A stretch of DNA of 13,922 bases. It comes from Candidatus Neomicrothrix sp. UBA881. GTDB taxonomy: Bacteria > Actinomycetota > Acidimicrobiia > Acidimicrobiales > MedAcidi-G1. The stretch is taken from positions 1 through 13,922 of the forward strand of contig DBFL01000027.1 in assembly GCA_002294285.1 (NCBI GenBank), given 5' to 3'. Under the pieces are notes generated by a model. That model made no database searches. It saw nothing but the letters and a program-made list of their open reading frames with translations, and was not told the DNA's origin. Of the stretch, positions 1 through 7,543 are shown one piece after another. A program made the translations under genes and the position numbers. The first letter of the stretch is position 1. The number at the start of each line of letters is the position of its first letter.

Positions 1-1
1 T

Positions 2-562
2 CATTGTGTTTGGGTAAGTGATAATGATATTTCACTTTTAGCTGATTCAAATGTAGCAATAGCCCATTGTCCAGTCAGCAATATGAAACTTGGATCTGGA
101 ATCGCACCCATAGAGAAGATGCTTAAAAAAGGGCTAACTGTAGGTCTCGGAACAGACGGGCCGGCTTCAAACGACACTCTTGATCTATGGGAAGAAGTTA
201 AAGTTGCAGCACTCCTTGCAAGAGTGAATAGTTTAGACGCCACTTTGATTAACCCTTTTGATGCTTTGGGTATGGCAACTCTAAAATCGGCACAGGCAGT
301 CGGTTTAGATGGAGTGGGTAGTCTCGAAGTCGGCTGGGCCGCAGACATGATAAGAATTGAAACCAACCACAGCAGTTTTGTTCCTTCTACGGATCTAAAT
401 GAAACCTTGGCTCATCTTGTTTGGTCTGGGTCTAATAGGAGGGTGACAGATGTTTGGATAGCCGGATCAAAAGTTCTGTCCGATGGAGAATTGCTTACCA
501 TCGATGAAGAAAGAGCTCTGAGAGAGGTAAAGGAAAGAGCTTTTAGATTGGCAGATGGTTGA
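2..562 (+). CDS. Amidohydrolase, MTA/SAH (or related purine) deaminase type, 3' part
   Basis: This is the C-terminal 186 residues of a metal-dependent amidohydrolase; the 5' part lies before the window. The reading frame is open from base 2. The visible start, HCVW, matches the zinc-ligand His of the ATZ/TRZ-type deaminases. It is followed by AHCPVSNMKLGSGIAPI and then GTDGPASND, where the TDG Asp is the catalytic metal ligand. These motifs are typical of 5'-methylthioadenosine/S-adenosylhomocysteine deaminase, which deaminates the adenine moiety in methionine/SAH recycling, probably in the cytosol. The family also contains 8-oxoguanine and other purine or triazine deaminases, so the exact substrate is not fixed by the sequence. 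The C-terminal beta-sandwich segment (GWAADMIRIE, then VTDVWIAGSKVL) is intact. The stop overlaps the next gene by 8 bases (ATGGTTGA), which suggests translational coupling. Confidence 0.85.
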   Translation, partial: HCVWVSDNDISLLADSNVAIAHCPVSNMKLGSGIAPIEKMLKKGLTVGLGTDGPASNDTLDLWEEVKVAALLARVNSLDATLINPFDALGMATLKSAQAVGLDGVGSLEVGWAADMIRIETNHSSFVPSTDLNETLAHLVWSGSNRRVTDVWIAGSKVLSDGELLTIDEERALREVKERAFRLADG

Positions 563-1049
563 AATGTCAATTAACGACAAGACTCCCGAAGAAATCTCTC
601 AACTGCTTGGACTTGAACCGCTGCCTCATGAAGGAGGCATGTGGACTCAAACACTTAAAGATAGTAGCTCCACAGCGATCTACTATTTACTTAGCGAGAA
701 TGATTTTTCAGCTATGCATAAACTTGAATCTGACGAGGTTTATCATTACTACGCAGGTGATCCAGCGCGAATGCTCTTACTGAATCCGGATGGAAGTATA
801 GATGAGCCGATTCTGGGTTCGGATTTAGAAGCAGGTGAGCGACCACAGGTAATCGTTGGATCAGGAGTATGGCAGGGTTCCTCAACGACGGGCAACTGGA
901 CGTTGTTAGGGACTACCATGTCCCCACCTTATTCTCAGGACAATTTTCATTTAGGCGACAGGCAAGAGCTGGTTACCAACTGGCCAGATGCGCACAAAAG
1001 AATTCACGAGTTAACCAGAGACGAATTGCTAACTGATTCACCAAGTTGA
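555..1049 (+). CDS. Cupin-fold protein of the DUF985 (Cupin_5) family
   Basis: This encodes 164 residues and looks complete. The family pattern is clear: LGLEPLPHEGGMW near the N terminus (usually HPEGGxY), TAIYYLL at 40-46, a cupin motif with H55, E61 and H64 (SAMHKLESDEVYHYYAGDP), then LEAGERPQVIVGSGVWQ at 91-107 and WTLLGTTMSPP. These are the hallmarks of the small single-domain DUF985 cupins. Some relatives resemble sugar-nucleotide epimerases, but most have no proven reaction. The His and Glu residues could hold a metal ion. The chosen ATG overlaps the deaminase stop by 8 bases; an ATG three codons later (564) is possible. The 3' end runs 12 bases into the convergent oxidoreductase gene. 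A functional link to the deaminase is only suggested by the overlap. Confidence 0.85.
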   Translation: MVEMSINDKTPEEISQLLGLEPLPHEGGMWTQTLKDSSSTAIYYLLSENDFSAMHKLESDEVYHYYAGDPARMLLLNPDGSIDEPILGSDLEAGERPQVIVGSGVWQGSSTTGNWTLLGTTMSPPYSQDNFHLGDRQELVTNWPDAHKRIHELTRDELLTDSPS

Positions 1050-1790
1050 ATTTACTGATATACCACCGTCAACAATTAAATCTGCTCCCGTAATCCAGCT
1101 TGCCATAGGAGAAGCTAGAAAGACCACAGCATTAGCAACATCATTTGGATCGCCCATCTTTTCGAGGGGCGCAGACCTTAACCATCTGTCAACTCCTTCT
1201 GGCCAACGATCTTTTAAATGCCCGTCATCGATCAAACCAGGAGAAACAGAATTTACCCTAATGCCAAAATTTGAATACTCTAACGCAGCGGATTTAGTCA
1301 ACATCAATAAGGCGGCTTTACTAGCTGAATAATGAGAGTGACCCTTAGCAGGTTGGTGAGCTTCAATCGAAGCAATGTTAACTATCGAAGGGTTACGACT
1401 TTCACTCAAGGCCTGTCTTGCCTCTTTCATGATTAGGTGGATGCTCCTAAGATTGGTTTCCAAGACAGCATCCCATTCTTGGGAGTCGATTTCGAAAAGA
1501 TTCACGACATTCTGAAGAGCGGCATTATTGACAATTAAATCCAGCTGGTTAGTGATGGCTAAAGTTTCAGAAATAAGATTTTCAATGCTTTCAGGACTCC
1601 TAAGATCAGCTGACAGGACCTTTTCTGGAATAGAGCCATAAAACGATTCAAGGTTATCAGTATTGTTATGTGTGGCTAGAACCACTTGAGCTCCTGCTTC
1701 TTCTAGTTTGGAGGCAATAGCCAAACCTATCGGGCTATTTGCACCGGTCACCAAAGCGACATTTCCTTGCAGATCGATACTCAGAGTCAT
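1038..1790 (-). CDS. Short-chain dehydrogenase/reductase (SDR) family oxidoreductase
   Basis: This is a 250-residue classical SDR, the standard length for the family. It has a Rossmann nucleotide motif TGANSPIG at 15-22, NNAA at 88-91, the structural Asn in ETNLRS (N113), the catalytic Ser141, and the YxxxK pair Y154 and K158 (HYSASKAA). It ends with the usual ITGADLIVDGG segment. It should be an NAD(P)-dependent alcohol or ketone oxidoreductase, but the substrate cannot be read from the sequence. One oddity is that the middle glycine of the TGxxxGxG cofactor motif is Pro20. The start lies only 4 bases after the stop of the ABC ATPase, so it is most likely the last gene of the transporter operon and may act on the imported compound. 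I see no good Shine-Dalgarno site, which fits translational coupling. Confidence 0.9.
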   Translation of the reverse strand: MTLSIDLQGNVALVTGANSPIGLAIASKLEEAGAQVVLATHNNTDNLESFYGSIPEKVLSADLRSPESIENLISETLAITNQLDLIVNNAALQNVVNLFEIDSQEWDAVLETNLRSIHLIMKEARQALSESRNPSIVNIASIEAHQPAKGHSHYSASKAALLMLTKSAALEYSNFGIRVNSVSPGLIDDGHLKDRWPEGVDRWLRSAPLEKMGDPNDVANAVVFLASPMASWITGADLIVDGGISVNSTW

Positions 1791-1794
1791 ATTT

Positions 1795-3321
1795 TCAAGT
1801 TGAATCTGAACCAGTTGTCATTATTCTGCCGATTCGATTCCTGTCTAGTTCAGCAGAATTTTCAGTAACAATCAGTCGACCCCTGTATATAACTGCTATG
1901 CGATCTGAAAGGCTAAGAATTTCATCTAATTCAGCAGAAACCAGAAGAACCGCAAGTCCTTGATCTCTTTGTTGGATTAACTGCTGATGCACGAACTCTA
2001 TGCTTCCCACATCTATGCCACGCGTGGGCTGTGATGCAACTAAAAGTTTCGCATCGTGTGAGAACTCCCTAGCAGCGATCGCTTTTTGTTTGTTTCCCCC
2101 TGACAATGAACTTGAAGGGGTGTCTATATCAGGAGTTCTTATATCGAATTTTTCAACCATTTCTGTTGCATAATTGGCGATTGCTTTTTGCTGACGAATG
2201 CCCTTATTAGAGAAAGGAGTCTTGTAATACCTGTTAAGGATCAGATTATCTGCCACTGAATGTGCGCCGATCAGTCCATGCTTTTCGCGGTCTTCTGGTA
2301 TGTGAGCGACCCCTAATTCACTTATTTGTCGAGGTGAAAATTCAATTATTGAAGTATCTGATATAAGGATTTCTCCTGTCTTGGCATTTCTTAGTCCTGT
2401 AATTGTCTCAACTAGTTCCCTTTGCCCATTTCCTTCGACACCGGCAATTCCTAAAATTTCACCAGATTTTACTTCCAGCGAAAGGTCATTCACAGCTAAA
2501 AGGTCTCTGTCATCATGAACGCAAAGATTATTTACCTTGAGTATTGTTTCGCCGGGTGACGATTCCTCTTTTGCAACGCGGAGAACCACGCTACGTCCAA
2601 CCATCATTTCAGCGAGACCTGATTCATCCGTTTCACTAGGAGTGGTGGAACCAACTACTTGACCGTTGCGCATCACGGTAACTTCATCAGCCACCTCCAG
2701 CACTTCCCTTAATTTGTGGGTGATGAAAATAATTGCAACACCCTGAGATGCAAGGTTTTTGAGAACCTGTAAAAGATGGTCGGTTTCTTGGGGAGTTAAA
2801 ACTGCGGTTGGTTCATCTAAAATCAAAATGTCGGCTTTTCTGTAAAGGGAGCGAAGAATTTCAACTCGCTGTTGCGTGCCTACAGGAAGATCTTCCACCG
2901 TGGCTTCAGTATCAACGTCAAGTTGGTAGTTTTCAGCTAACTCTTTTACTTTTTTCTTTGCTTCTTCTATGTCAATAACATTTGCCCTATTCGCGGGCTC
3001 TTTGCCTAGGACAATATTTTCTGCGACCGTTAGTACAGGCACAAGTTGGAAGTGCTGGTGCACCATTCCGATCCCTTGATCAATCGCATCTTTTGGACGT
3101 CCAAGATCTACAACTTCACCATTTACTTTGACCGTTCCTGAATCAGCCTTGTAAAGACCAAAAAGAATGTTTACCAAAGTGCTCTTGCCGGCACCATTTT
3201 CACCTAAGAGCGCGTGAATCCTCCCTTTTTTTATCTCAAGATTTATTTGATCATTAGCTTTTACATTCCCAAAGGTTTTTGAAATGCTTGTTGCTTCAAG
3301 GGCGAGAGTATTAGATGACAT
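1795..3321 (-). CDS. ABC importer ATP-binding protein, two ATPase domains (BMP/nucleoside-type)
   Basis: This encodes 508 residues with two ABC ATPase domains in one chain, as in the sugar and nucleoside importers (RbsA, YufO/NupA type). Domain 1 has Walker A GENGAGKST (40-48), a Q-loop VHQHFQL, a degenerate signature LPVGTQQR (145-152), and Walker B ILILDEPT (165-172). Domain 2 has a degenerate Walker A (GVEGNGQREL) but a good signature LSGGNKQK, the usual asymmetry for this group. It powers uptake through the two permeases encoded directly upstream. Their type (BMP family, not RbsC) points to purine nucleosides or a similar ligand. The ATG is preceded by GAGGGAG, embedded in the last codons of the permease gene about 9 bases away, a convincing ribosome binding site. 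The protein is cytosolic and membrane-associated. Confidence 0.93.
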   Translation of the reverse strand: MSSNTLALEATSISKTFGNVKANDQINLEIKKGRIHALLGENGAGKSTLVNILFGLYKADSGTVKVNGEVVDLGRPKDAIDQGIGMVHQHFQLVPVLTVAENIVLGKEPANRANVIDIEEAKKKVKELAENYQLDVDTEATVEDLPVGTQQRVEILRSLYRKADILILDEPTAVLTPQETDHLLQVLKNLASQGVAIIFITHKLREVLEVADEVTVMRNGQVVGSTTPSETDESGLAEMMVGRSVVLRVAKEESSPGETILKVNNLCVHDDRDLLAVNDLSLEVKSGEILGIAGVEGNGQRELVETITGLRNAKTGEILISDTSIIEFSPRQISELGVAHIPEDREKHGLIGAHSVADNLILNRYYKTPFSNKGIRQQKAIANYATEMVEKFDIRTPDIDTPSSSLSGGNKQKAIAAREFSHDAKLLVASQPTRGIDVGSIEFVHQQLIQQRDQGLAVLLVSAELDEILSLSDRIAVIYRGRLIVTENSAELDRNRIGRIMTTGSDST

Positions 3322-3327
3322 AAAGAC

Positions 3328-4344
3328 TTACTCCCTCGAATAAGGCTGACCGATGGAAGCAGGCGGTCGGGCTCTTCCTACGAATCCAGCAAGCACGACA
3401 ATAGTTACTACAAAAGGAATTATTCCAATAAATTGCGGATCATCTGTTAGCCAATCTCTAAATTGGAATTGAGTTTGCACTGCACTTGCATAACCGAACA
3501 GAAGGGCAGCCCCCCAAGCTCCCACTGGATTCCACCTGCCGAAAATCATTACAGCTAAAGCCACAAAACCTTTTCCATTTGTCATTCCGCGTTCAAAGGA
3601 ACCTACTGCTTCGAGACTCAAATAAGCTCCGGCCAAACCGGCAATGCCACCTCCCATTATGACGTTTAGATACCGCATGCCAATTACAGAGACACCAACT
3701 GTTTCAGCCGCACTCGGATGTTCACCCACCGCTCTGGTCCGAAGGCCCCATTTAGTTCGGAACAAAAGAAACCAAACAGTAGGGATCAGTAAAAGAGTCA
3801 AAAAAGTAATTGGTTTATTAGAAAAAAGGACTCTACCTGCGACTGGTATGTCTGCTAGAGGTCCAAGTTTGATAACTTGCGTTTTACCTGAGGGGAGTGT
3901 TCTGCCCAAAGAAAAGAAAAAACTGGTAATTCCAATAGCTGCAATATTTATAACTGTTCCCGCGATTATTTGGTCTCCACGTAACCCCACCGATATTCCT
4001 GCTAATACGCCCCCCATCATCATTCCAATCGCTATCCCAGCGAAAAGCCCAAGTAAAAGACTGCCAGATGTTGAAGCGACCATAAATCCGCCCCAAGCTG
4101 ACATAAGCATTTGTCCTTCAATGCCGATGTTTATGACGCCAGATCGTTCGCATAACAGGCCACACATGGCACCTAACACCAATGGAGTTGAGTGTCGAAG
4201 AGTGCCTGCTAAGACAGCAGTTGTGTTAGCTTCCTGAAATTCTGCAGTCCATAAAGTAAAAATCACAAGAATTAGAGCAGTTAAAATCCACCAACGCTTA
4301 CTGAACAACACCTGTTGGATGCTTTTCGACTCTTTCACACTCAT
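3328..4344 (-). CDS. ABC transporter permease, BMP/nucleoside-type (second permease)
   Basis: This is an integral membrane permease of the BPD_transp_2 family (YufQ/NupC-like), 338 residues from the ATG at 4344. It has about eight to ten hydrophobic segments. The family stretch LCERSGVINIGIEGQMLMSA, near residue 70, corresponds to the GxFNIGxEGQ motif of this permease group. A TTG 12 bases upstream (4356) would lengthen it by four residues. I prefer the ATG because its ATGA overlaps the stop of the preceding permease by 4 bases, a typical coupled arrangement. Together with the other permease and the double ATPase it forms the membrane pore of a probable nucleoside importer. Confidence 0.92.
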   Translation of the reverse strand: MSVKESKSIQQVLFSKRWWILTALILVIFTLWTAEFQEANTTAVLAGTLRHSTPLVLGAMCGLLCERSGVINIGIEGQMLMSAWGGFMVASTSGSLLLGLFAGIAIGMMMGGVLAGISVGLRGDQIIAGTVINIAAIGITSFFFSLGRTLPSGKTQVIKLGPLADIPVAGRVLFSNKPITFLTLLLIPTVWFLLFRTKWGLRTRAVGEHPSAAETVGVSVIGMRYLNVIMGGGIAGLAGAYLSLEAVGSFERGMTNGKGFVALAVMIFGRWNPVGAWGAALLFGYASAVQTQFQFRDWLTDDPQFIGIIPFVVTIVVLAGFVGRARPPASIGQPYSRE

Positions 4345-5405
4345 GATGAACCCCAAGTGGTGGAAACGGAAAGCTCATTAGCTTCCTTTTGTGATAGGAA
4401 CCATCTGACAATTATTGGTGTAGCAACAAAAATCAAAATTAGAGCCTGAATAATATCGGTAATTTCGGGCGACACATCAGCTTTGAATTGCATCATGGAG
4501 CCTCCAGCTTCCATCGCTCCGATAAGTATTGCTGCTGGTATAACCGCTAGCGGATGAGTTCGAGCCAGGAGCGCTATCGTAATTCCTTCAAATCCTAAGC
4601 CGGCGTTAAACCCTGGCTCGTACCTTCCGACCACTCCTTGGGTTTCAATGGCCCCTCCGAGAGCTGCTAAAAGACCACTGATTGCCATAGTCATTATGAC
4701 TATTTTCTTTACGGAGATTCCTGCATAACGAGCAGCATTCGGATTCAGGCCTACTGACTTTATTTCGAATCCAAAAGTTGTACTGCGCAATAAATACCAG
4801 CAGACAAAAGCAATAACTACTGCCAGTAAAAAGCCAGTAGGTATTTCGCCCCATCTAGGTATTTCAGCACTTTCTTCAATGTGAGGGGTTCTTACTATTA
4901 CGCCTTCTTCTCTCCAGACTTTTGATGCAAGCCAATCGGTCATATTTAATGCAACAAAATTCAACATGATAGTTGTGATTACTTCATGTGCTCCTCTGGT
5001 GGATTTAAGAATTCCTGGGATAGCTCCCCAAATAGCACCAGCAAGTGCACCTGCTAAAAGGGCTAGTGGAGTGTGGATTATCCATGGAAGACCGGTAATG
5101 CCATATCCCACTGCACCAGCTATAAGAGCTCCAAAAACTAGCTGACCCTGACCACCGATATTGAAGAGTCCAGCTTTGAAAGCGAAAGCTACAGCTAGTC
5201 CACCCATTACCAGCGGAGTTGCTTTTTCCAAGGTTCTCCCAATGCTTCTTGAATCACTTAATGATCCGTCAATCAAAGCTTTATATGCATCCACAGGAGA
5301 AGAGCCAGAAAGGGCAATAATTATTGCGCCAGTTGCTATGGCAAGGGCTACTGCCAAAATAGGCATGATGAATAAGCGGAAATTACTCATAAGAGAACAA
5401 ATCAT
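4341..5405 (-). CDS. ABC transporter permease, BMP/nucleoside-type (first permease)
   Basis: This is a 354-residue integral membrane protein of the BPD_transp_2 family (YufP/NupB-like). It starts with a hydrophobic segment (LFIMPILAVALAIATGAIII) and carries the signature AGLFNIGGQGQLVFGALIAG near residues 80-100, followed by several more membrane spans. It pairs with the next gene as the heterodimeric permease of a BMP-type importer. The ATG at 5405 has no clear Shine-Dalgarno; an in-frame ATG at 5390 (MSNFR) is an alternative. It lies 17 bases downstream of the bL37-like gene on the same strand. Such operons usually start with a BMP-family substrate-binding lipoprotein, which is absent here. 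Confidence 0.92.
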   Translation of the reverse strand: MICSLMSNFRLFIMPILAVALAIATGAIIIALSGSSPVDAYKALIDGSLSDSRSIGRTLEKATPLVMGGLAVAFAFKAGLFNIGGQGQLVFGALIAGAVGYGITGLPWIIHTPLALLAGALAGAIWGAIPGILKSTRGAHEVITTIMLNFVALNMTDWLASKVWREEGVIVRTPHIEESAEIPRWGEIPTGFLLAVVIAFVCWYLLRSTTFGFEIKSVGLNPNAARYAGISVKKIVIMTMAISGLLAALGGAIETQGVVGRYEPGFNAGLGFEGITIALLARTHPLAVIPAAILIGAMEAGGSMMQFKADVSPEITDIIQALILIFVATPIIVRWFLSQKEANELSVSTTWGSS

Positions 5406-5422
5406 CCATTGATGATCTTTTA

Positions 5423-5512
5423 TTAGCTATTTCTACCCATATTCGGTTTACGACCATGGTTGGCCTTCTTCCTTCTTGCATTTGTTTTCTTTTTACTTGT
5501 ACGTTTCGACAT
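5423..5512 (-). CDS. Very small basic ribosomal protein, bL37-like
   Basis: This is a 29-residue ORF, extremely rich in Lys and Arg: it opens MSKRTSKKK and carries KKANHGRKPN near the C terminus. The KANHG-[KR]-x-PN core and the basic N-terminal half match, from memory, the actinobacterial 50S protein bL37, about 24 residues long, found in mycobacterial ribosome structures. It should be a ribosome component threaded into 23S rRNA. It is too short for routine gene callers. It is divergent from ychF and 17 bases upstream of the first permease, so it may be the first gene of that transcript. An AAGG lies about 12 bases before the ATG, a weak and rather distant ribosome binding site. Assignment is by motif resemblance, not by alignment. 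Confidence 0.8.
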   Translation of the reverse strand: MSKRTSKKKTNARRKKANHGRKPNMGRNS

Positions 5513-5599
5513 AACGGCAGACTACCTTATTAGGAAGCAGAGACCTTATCCTTGCCGTAGTCTAATTATTTGAATTTGTATTTTATTAAAGGTTTTCAG
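5513..5599. promoter_or_regulatory. Divergent promoter region between bL37-like gene and ychF
   Basis: This 87-base spacer separates two divergent genes and must hold the start signals for both. It contains a 7-base inverted repeat, AGACTAC at 5519-5525 and GTAGTCT at 5557-5563, and an AT-rich stretch on the ychF side. I could not assign convincing -35/-10 pairs. The repeat could be an operator or chance. Confidence 0.4.
5588..5592 (+). promoter_or_regulatory. Ribosome binding site of ychF
   Basis: AAAGG sits 7 bases before the ATG at 5600. This decides the start in favour of MERFGFVGLPNAGKSS, against the upstream TTG at 5570, and it matches the usual YchF N terminus. Confidence 0.7.
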
Positions 5600-6673
5600 A
5601 TGGAAAGATTTGGATTTGTTGGTTTGCCTAACGCAGGAAAATCTTCACTTTATAACGCTTTAGCAGGTGGTGGCGCTCTTGCAGCGCCTTACGCATTCGC
5701 TACCACTGATCCAAATATAGGAGTAGCAAATGTTCCCGATAAAAGACTTTTTCTTTTAGGAGACATGAGCGATTCCAAAAAAATTGTACCGACAACTATC
5801 CAGTTCACTGATATTGGAGGGCTAGTTGAAGGCGCAGCAAAAGGAGAGGGTCTAGGTAATCGTTTTTTAGCTGGCATACGTGAAGTTGATGCAATCGTCT
5901 TTGTTCTTAGAGCATTTCCAGACCCTGACGTTCCCGGACCCGTAGATCCAGTTGAACATCTAAAGGTAGTCGAAATAGAGCTAGCTCTAGCAGACTTAGA
6001 AACCATCCAAAAACAGCTCGTGAAAATCGAAAAGGCGGCAAAAGCAGATAAATCGGCAAATCAGATTCTCGAAGTATCGAAGCATGCCATCAAACAACTC
6101 GACCAAGGAGTTCCAATTTACAAGAGTGATCTAACAAATGAAGAAAGAGAAGTTTTAGCAGAGTTCTTCCTTTTGACAGATAAGCCAGTTCTAGCAGTCG
6201 TGAACATGGGAGAAGAACAAATGGAAAACGCTAATCATCACCTAGAGCCAGTCAAAGAAGAGTTGCCTGAACAAGAAGTAATAGGCATGTGTGTGCAACT
6301 CGAATCAGAAGCTGCTCTGTTGCAACCTGAAGAACAGTCTGAAATGTTAGAAGCTCTTGGATTGGGAGAAGGTGCTTTAACCAAGTTCGTTCGTTCCGCA
6401 TATCACCTTCTGGGTTTGAGGACATTTTTTACTACTGGCGAAAAAGAAAGTAGAGCATGGACTTTTAGGGAGGGTTCGAGTGCCCCTGAATGCGCGGGTC
6501 GAATTCATACCGATTTTCAAAAAGGTTTTATTAGAGCAGAAACAATCGGATGGCAATCACTACTCGAACAGGGTTCCTGGTTAAAGGCTCGAGAATCAGG
6601 TCTTGTGAGAAGCGAAGGTAAAGAGTACAAGCCTGAGGATGGAGACGTAATGGAATTTAGATTCAATGTCTGA
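5600..6673 (+). CDS. ychF: Ribosome-binding ATPase YchF (Obg family)
   Basis: This encodes 357 residues, close to the usual ~363. The P-loop GLPNAGKSS is at 8-16, the G3 motif DIGGLVEGAAKGEGLGN starts at 71, and the G4 position reads NMGE (202-205). YchF proteins characteristically replace NKxD with NxxE here and so prefer ATP to GTP. A coiled-coil-like insertion follows around 115-170. The C-terminal TGS domain is clear (FFTTGEKESRAWTFREG, then GRIHTDFQKGFIRAE). The protein is cytosolic, binds ribosomes, and is linked in other bacteria to translation-start and stress control. The start was chosen by the AAAGG site and family agreement. The gene ends 8 bases inside rsmI (ATGTCTGA), so the two are probably coupled. 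Confidence 0.97.
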   Translation: MERFGFVGLPNAGKSSLYNALAGGGALAAPYAFATTDPNIGVANVPDKRLFLLGDMSDSKKIVPTTIQFTDIGGLVEGAAKGEGLGNRFLAGIREVDAIVFVLRAFPDPDVPGPVDPVEHLKVVEIELALADLETIQKQLVKIEKAAKADKSANQILEVSKHAIKQLDQGVPIYKSDLTNEEREVLAEFFLLTDKPVLAVVNMGEEQMENANHHLEPVKEELPEQEVIGMCVQLESEAALLQPEEQSEMLEALGLGEGALTKFVRSAYHLLGLRTFFTTGEKESRAWTFREGSSAPECAGRIHTDFQKGFIRAETIGWQSLLEQGSWLKARESGLVRSEGKEYKPEDGDVMEFRFNV

Positions 6674-7505
6674 AGTTGCAGAGGGAGCTCTGTTCATCGT
6701 GTCCACTCCCATAGGTAATCTTTCGGACGTATCAAAGCGCGCTATAGAAACTCTCGAAACTGCAGATCTCATCGCCTGTGAAGACACAAGAAGAACAGGC
6801 CAACTTTTACAACTGCTTGGCATACAAAAAAAGAAACTGATCAGATTTGATGCACACACTGAATTCAAGAAGAAAAGCAAAATCGTGTCTCAAATAAAAG
6901 AGGGTCACAAAGTAGCCTTGGTCACTGATGCAGGAACTCCCGGCATCTCAGATCCGGGCGAGCAACTCATAAGAGAAGTAGTAGATCAAGATTTGAATCT
7001 TTCAGTGATTCCAGGAGCCTCAGCTCCTTTGGCAGCTTTAGTCGCAAGCGGATTGCCAATGAAACGATGGGTTATGGAAGGGTTCCTTCCTAGAAAAGGA
7101 AAAGAAAGACAAGAGATACTTAAACGTTTAGCGTCAGAAGAAAGAACCATCATTATATTTGAATCCGCAAAACGTTTGCCGGAAACTCTTGTTGACTTAT
7201 GTCAATCTTTTGAAGAGGAACGAGAAATTGTAGTTGCTCGGGAACTGACAAAGATCCATGAAGAACTTTGGAGAGGTTCTTTAAAGTTGGCAACAGAACA
7301 CTACACGTCTTCCCCGAAGGGAGAGATAGTTCTTGTCATTGAAGGCTCCTCCCATAAAGCATCTGTCTCTGATGAACAGATCATTAAAGCTCTCCGCAAA
7401 GCCAAAGACTCTGGTTTGTCAGCGCGGGATGCATCAAATCAAGTTTCGAGAGATTTAGGAATCTCGCGAGGCAAAGCATACGGACTTTATACAGATTTGG
7501 ATTAG
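6666..7505 (+). CDS. rsmI: 16S rRNA (cytidine-1402-2'-O)-methyltransferase RsmI
   Basis: This encodes 279 residues, full length for the family. The N terminus GALFIVSTPIGNLSDVSKRA, then ACEDTRRTGQLL, ALVTDAGTPGISDPGEQLI, PGASAPLAALVASGLP and EGFLPRKGKERQ are the diagnostic blocks of RsmI, a tetrapyrrole-methylase-fold SAM enzyme that 2'-O-methylates C1402 in the decoding centre of 16S rRNA. The region usually written SFHEHN reads RFDAHTEFKK here, a mild divergence. The C-terminal extension (LSARDASNQVSRDLGISRGKAYGLY) resembles the small helical tail seen in many family members. It overlaps ychF by 8 bases and shares its transcript. Confidence 0.96.
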   Translation: MSEVAEGALFIVSTPIGNLSDVSKRAIETLETADLIACEDTRRTGQLLQLLGIQKKKLIRFDAHTEFKKKSKIVSQIKEGHKVALVTDAGTPGISDPGEQLIREVVDQDLNLSVIPGASAPLAALVASGLPMKRWVMEGFLPRKGKERQEILKRLASEERTIIIFESAKRLPETLVDLCQSFEEEREIVVARELTKIHEELWRGSLKLATEHYTSSPKGEIVLVIEGSSHKASVSDEQIIKALRKAKDSGLSARDASNQVSRDLGISRGKAYGLYTDLD

Positions 7506-7543
7506 TCACGGCCTCTAACACAGATTGAGATAGCCTCGCATTA

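Noticed and set aside
3644..4237. Plus-strand ORF of 197 codons
   Set aside because: It lies wholly opposite the permease gene, has a Pro/Ile-rich composition expected from the reverse of membrane codons, and no recognisable domain.
5689..6006. Minus-strand ORF of 105 codons opposite ychF
   Set aside because: It is a shadow of ychF in the reverse frame, Ser/Thr-rich, with no start signal or domain.
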